This document shows, piece by piece, positions 61,658 through 64,000 of a DNA stretch of 64,000 nt. Origin of the DNA: JAMLHH01 sp964653095 (GTDB lineage Bacteria; Bacteroidota; Bacteroidia; Chitinophagales; JADIYW01). Under the pieces are notes generated by a model. That model made no database searches. It was not told the DNA's origin and saw only the letters and a program-made list of their open reading frames with translations. A program made the position numbers and the translations under genes. Positions within the stretch are counted from its first letter, which is position 1, and each line of letters begins with the position of its first letter. The stretch lies in assembly GCA_964653095.1 (NCBI GenBank), contig CAZZEH010000019.1:1-64000 (forward strand). The letters run 5' to 3'.

Positions 61658-62589
61658 GCCAATCCAAAGTAACTTTTGAAGTTATTATAAACATCCTCCG
61701 GATATTCTATCATAGCCATGTGTCCGCACGGACTGTATATGATTGACTGACTTCCCGAAATGTCTTGGTTAAACAGTTTTGCGTGCCTGACCGGAATGAT
61801 AATATCTTCTTTACCCCAGAAAATTAAAGTGGGGACAGATATTTTTTTTATGAGTTCAGGGTTGGGAGCCTGTGAAGTATTGGATGAAAGTCCGGCAATT
61901 GTTTTTAAATTACTTTCCCGATTAATCAGATAATGAGCATGTAACAGCTCTTCTTGTGTGACCTTAGACTTGTCACCAAAGAGTCTGGGCAAAAAGTTGT
62001 AAATAAGAAACTTAGGAATGCCTTTGTTTAAAACCGGAGCGAACCAGGACCAGCGCAGCGGACCGGCCGCATGTTTGATGACTTTTTCGGATTCATACCC
62101 CGCACTGTTAAACAACACTAAACCTTTTACTTTTTCCGGATAGGTCTCGGCAATCATCCACGCCAGCATGCCGCCAAGCGAATTGCCCATCACGTAGAAT
62201 CTTTCAAGCTTAAGGGATTCTATGAAAAAACTAAAAAAATCAATATACTCTGCTGTGAAGTTGGTGTTTTTATTTAAATGTCTGAAATCAGACATTCCCA
62301 TGCCCGGGATGTCCGGTCGAATGATATGAAAATTATTTTTCATGATATCTTTCAGCCCCTCGAAGTTGTAGAAAGAACCGCCCAGACCGTGTATCATGAT
62401 TACAGTGTCTCCACGACCTTCTTCTGTATAATGTATGTCATTCCCTTTCCAGCTTATAAACTTAGATTCGGGAGTCAGAAGCTTTGACTTTACAAACTCT
62501 TTTGATAAAATCTGATTTGGTCTGAAAATCAGAAAAACACCCAGCAACAGACAAATACTGAGGAGCAAAATAAGCATGACGTATAGCAT
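61654..62589 (-). CDS. Alpha/beta hydrolase, membrane-anchored
   Basis: A 311-residue protein. Residues 1-22 form a membrane anchor. The fold shows MIHGLGGSFYNFEGLKD (oxyanion region), IIRPDIPGMGMSDFR, nucleophile elbow VMGNSLGGMLAWMIA (Ser at about residue 140), acidic residue in FWGKEDIIIPVRHA, and catalytic His in CGHMAMIEYP. Esterase, lipase or lactonase activity cannot be separated by sequence. It is a lone gene, overlapping the convergent suhB-like gene by four bases. Confidence 0.9.
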   Translation of the reverse strand: MLYVMLILLLSICLLLGVFLIFRPNQILSKEFVKSKLLTPESKFISWKGNDIHYTEEGRGDTVIMIHGLGGSFYNFEGLKDIMKNNFHIIRPDIPGMGMSDFRHLNKNTNFTAEYIDFFSFFIESLKLERFYVMGNSLGGMLAWMIAETYPEKVKGLVLFNSAGYESEKVIKHAAGPLRWSWFAPVLNKGIPKFLIYNFLPRLFGDKSKVTQEELLHAHYLINRESNLKTIAGLSSNTSQAPNPELIKKISVPTLIFWGKEDIIIPVRHAKLFNQDISGSQSIIYSPCGHMAMIEYPEDVYNNFKSYFGLA

Positions 62590-62698
62590 AATATATTTTT
62601 ATCTGAAAAGTAAAAATAAAAGTATTCTGTTTGCCTTGTTTTAGTATTATGAATAAGATAAATCACACAGCTCCTGTTTTATAGGATTTTGTATAACT

Positions 62699-62706
62699 TA
62701 TCTTTG
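62699..62706 (+). promoter_or_regulatory. gldC: Bacteroidota -7 promoter element of gldC
   Basis: TATCTTTG matches TAnnTTTG, 17 bases before the gldC ATG. No -33 TTTG at normal spacing. Confidence 0.4.
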
Positions 62707-62723
62707 CAGAAAATATTTTTGTA

Positions 62724-63071
62724 ATGGAAAGGAAAACGGAAATTAAATTCAACATAACGCTCGACGAGAACAGTATGCCTGAATCTATTGAGTGGTCCGC
62801 AACCGATCACCCTGAAGATGGGATACAGAGGAGTAAAACGCTGATGCTGGCTCTTTGGGACGGAGAAGAGAAAAACACACAGACGATAGATATTTGGACT
62901 AAGGACATGCAAATTGACGAGATGCACTCTCATTTTTTTCAAAGACTGTTGACTTTGGCAGAAAGTTATTACAGAGCGACCGGAAATCCGTTTGTAGTGA
63001 ATGAAATGCGTACTTTCTGCGAAAATCTCGGTGAAAAAACTCAAGTCTGGGAAGAAAGAGGTAGAAGTTAA
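62724..63071 (+). CDS. gldC: Gliding motility protein GldC
   Basis: A 115-residue soluble protein matching GldC: KTEIKFNITLDENSMPESIE near the start, HFFQRLLTLAESYYRATGN, and EMRTFCENLGEKTQVWEERG at the end. GldC was found through gliding mutants of Flavobacterium johnsoniae and is widespread even in non-gliding Bacteroidota; its biochemical function is not known. Its TAA overlaps the ATG of the next gene by one base (TAATG), so it is translationally coupled to an ABC-F ATPase. Confidence 0.93.
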   Translation: MERKTEIKFNITLDENSMPESIEWSATDHPEDGIQRSKTLMLALWDGEEKNTQTIDIWTKDMQIDEMHSHFFQRLLTLAESYYRATGNPFVVNEMRTFCENLGEKTQVWEERGRS

Positions 63072-64000
63072 TGCTCCAAATTTCTAATCTGTCTATATAT
63101 TTTGGCAACAGAGTCATACTTGAAAAAGCCGGCTGTACACTATCGCCCGGAGACCGAGTAGGTCTTGTCGGGAATAATGGTGCCGGTAAATCTACTTTGC
63201 TGAAAGCTATCAATGGAGATATCTCTATAGATGGAGGTCAGATTGTATATCCCAATGACTATACGATAGGATTTCTAAAACAGGAGATAAGAGGGCATCG
63301 GTATCCTACGTTATGGGAAGAAGCCCGGTCTGCTTTTCGACATGCTATAGCACTGGAAGAGAAGCTTAAAAAAACCGAGCATGAAATGGAAACCCGAACA
63401 GATTATACCAGTGAAACCTATATGAAGCTGACGCAGGATTTAGTCGATTTACATGCAAGGCTGGACTATCTGGAATATTATAATATAGATGCGATAATAG
63501 AAAAAATTCTGACCGGCTTAGGCTTTGTCAGGACAGATTTTGGAAAAGCACCTTCGGCTTTTTCGGGAGGCTGGGCAATGCGAATTGAGCTGGCAAAAAT
63601 TTTATTGGCAAGACCTGATTTACTTTTGTTGGATGAACCGACCAATCATCTCGATATAGATTCGATTTTGTGGTTAGAACGTTTTCTCTCTTCTTATGAA
63701 GGTGCGGTGCTTTTGGTGAGCCACGACAGAACTTTTTTGGATAATGTAACCAATCGTACGCTGGAAGTTGAACTCGGTAAACTCCATGAGTATAAAGCAT
63801 CGTACTCAACATATGTCGTGCTGAAAAAAGAACGTCAGGAGCAACAGTTGGCGGCCTATCAGAATCAGCAGGATGAAATTCGGCAAATTCAAAAAAATAT
63901 TGACCGATTCAGAGCCAAGGCCACTAAAGCATCTTTTGCCCAGAGTCTGATAAAAAAATTAGATCGAATGGATTTGGTGGAAGTGGAATTACAGGATAAT
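63071..64000 (+). CDS. ABC-F family ATPase, partial (truncated by window edge)
   Basis: The first 310 residues of an ATP-binding protein of the ABC-F class, running off the right end. The first ATPase domain is complete: Walker A GNNGAGKST, signature FSGGWAMR, Walker B LLLLDEPTNHLD and HxxH switch VSHDRTF. Then begins the charged interdomain linker (ERQEQQLAAYQNQQDEIRQI). ABC-F proteins bind the ribosome and modulate translation; they have no membrane domain. The second ATPase domain and the stop are outside the window. ATG overlaps the gldC stop. Confidence 0.92.
   Translation, partial: MLQISNLSIYFGNRVILEKAGCTLSPGDRVGLVGNNGAGKSTLLKAINGDISIDGGQIVYPNDYTIGFLKQEIRGHRYPTLWEEARSAFRHAIALEEKLKKTEHEMETRTDYTSETYMKLTQDLVDLHARLDYLEYYNIDAIIEKILTGLGFVRTDFGKAPSAFSGGWAMRIELAKILLARPDLLLLDEPTNHLDIDSILWLERFLSSYEGAVLLVSHDRTFLDNVTNRTLEVELGKLHEYKASYSTYVVLKKERQEQQLAAYQNQQDEIRQIQKNIDRFRAKATKASFAQSLIKKLDRMDLVEVELQDN

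Noticed and set aside
1..64000. tRNA, rRNA, CRISPR array, insertion sequence, prophage or att site
   Set aside because: I scanned the intergenic stretches for tRNA T-loop patterns, spaced direct repeats and transposase or integrase genes and found none. A covariance-model scan was not possible.

Overview
The window is chromosomal DNA from a member of the Bacteroidota. The main evidence is five proteins with type IX secretion (T9SS) C-terminal sorting domains, a PorV/PorQ-family protein next to a gingipain-like C25 protein, gliding protein GldC, a SPOR/PD40 protein, the DUF4175 / anti-sigma-like ATPase / ybeY operon, the Bacteroidota form of sdhCAB, and several promoters of the Bacteroidota type (TAnnTTTG at -7). 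The DNA is AT-rich. I cannot name a genus. No rRNA, tRNA, CRISPR array, insertion sequence or prophage was seen.

Layout. 0-5.9 kb: a small membrane protein, an XRE regulator, proB, two overlapping outer-membrane barrel genes (one with secreted helix-hairpin-helix motifs), and a PD40/SPOR protein. 5.9-12 kb: a polytopic membrane protein of the so-called site-specific recombinase family, DUF58, NRDE, aroE and a TPR protein. 12-20.3 kb: an M1 peptidase with a probable barrel domain, def-ruvX, a DUF1573 lipoprotein, an M20 dipeptidase and a T9SS-exported SGNH hydrolase. 20.3-35.1 kb: sdhCAB, a large type-B-sorted adhesin-like protein, ribE, tyrS, and a PorV-like gene translationally joined to a 1656-residue C25 peptidase.

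35.3-43.5 kb is the most distinctive block and is all on the minus strand. A tight five-gene run (porin, copper nitrite reductase nirK, SUMF-fold lipoprotein, SCO-type copper chaperone, Rrf2 regulator with an NsrR-like cysteine triad) sits downstream of a 17-bp palindrome. Upstream lie a membrane-anchored FMN/Fe-S glutamate-synthase-like oxidoreductase, a 12-TM heme-copper-oxidase/NnrS-like protein and an azurin lipoprotein with a canonical promoter. A formate/nitrite-type channel (47.8 kb) and a cytochrome c lipoprotein (55.9 kb) may feed the same nitrite-to-NO pathway. No NO reductase or N2O reductase is visible here.

43.8-64 kb: an SDR oxidoreductase, a T9SS beta-helix protein with a MopE-like calcium-type motif, an RRM RNA-binding protein, the DUF4175 / ATPase / ybeY operon, an orphan family-5 solute-binding lipoprotein with exonuclease III, a cytochrome-b5-fused front-end-type fatty acid desaturase, another T9SS cargo, rsmI-suhB, an alpha/beta hydrolase, and gldC joined to an ABC-F ATPase that runs off the right edge.
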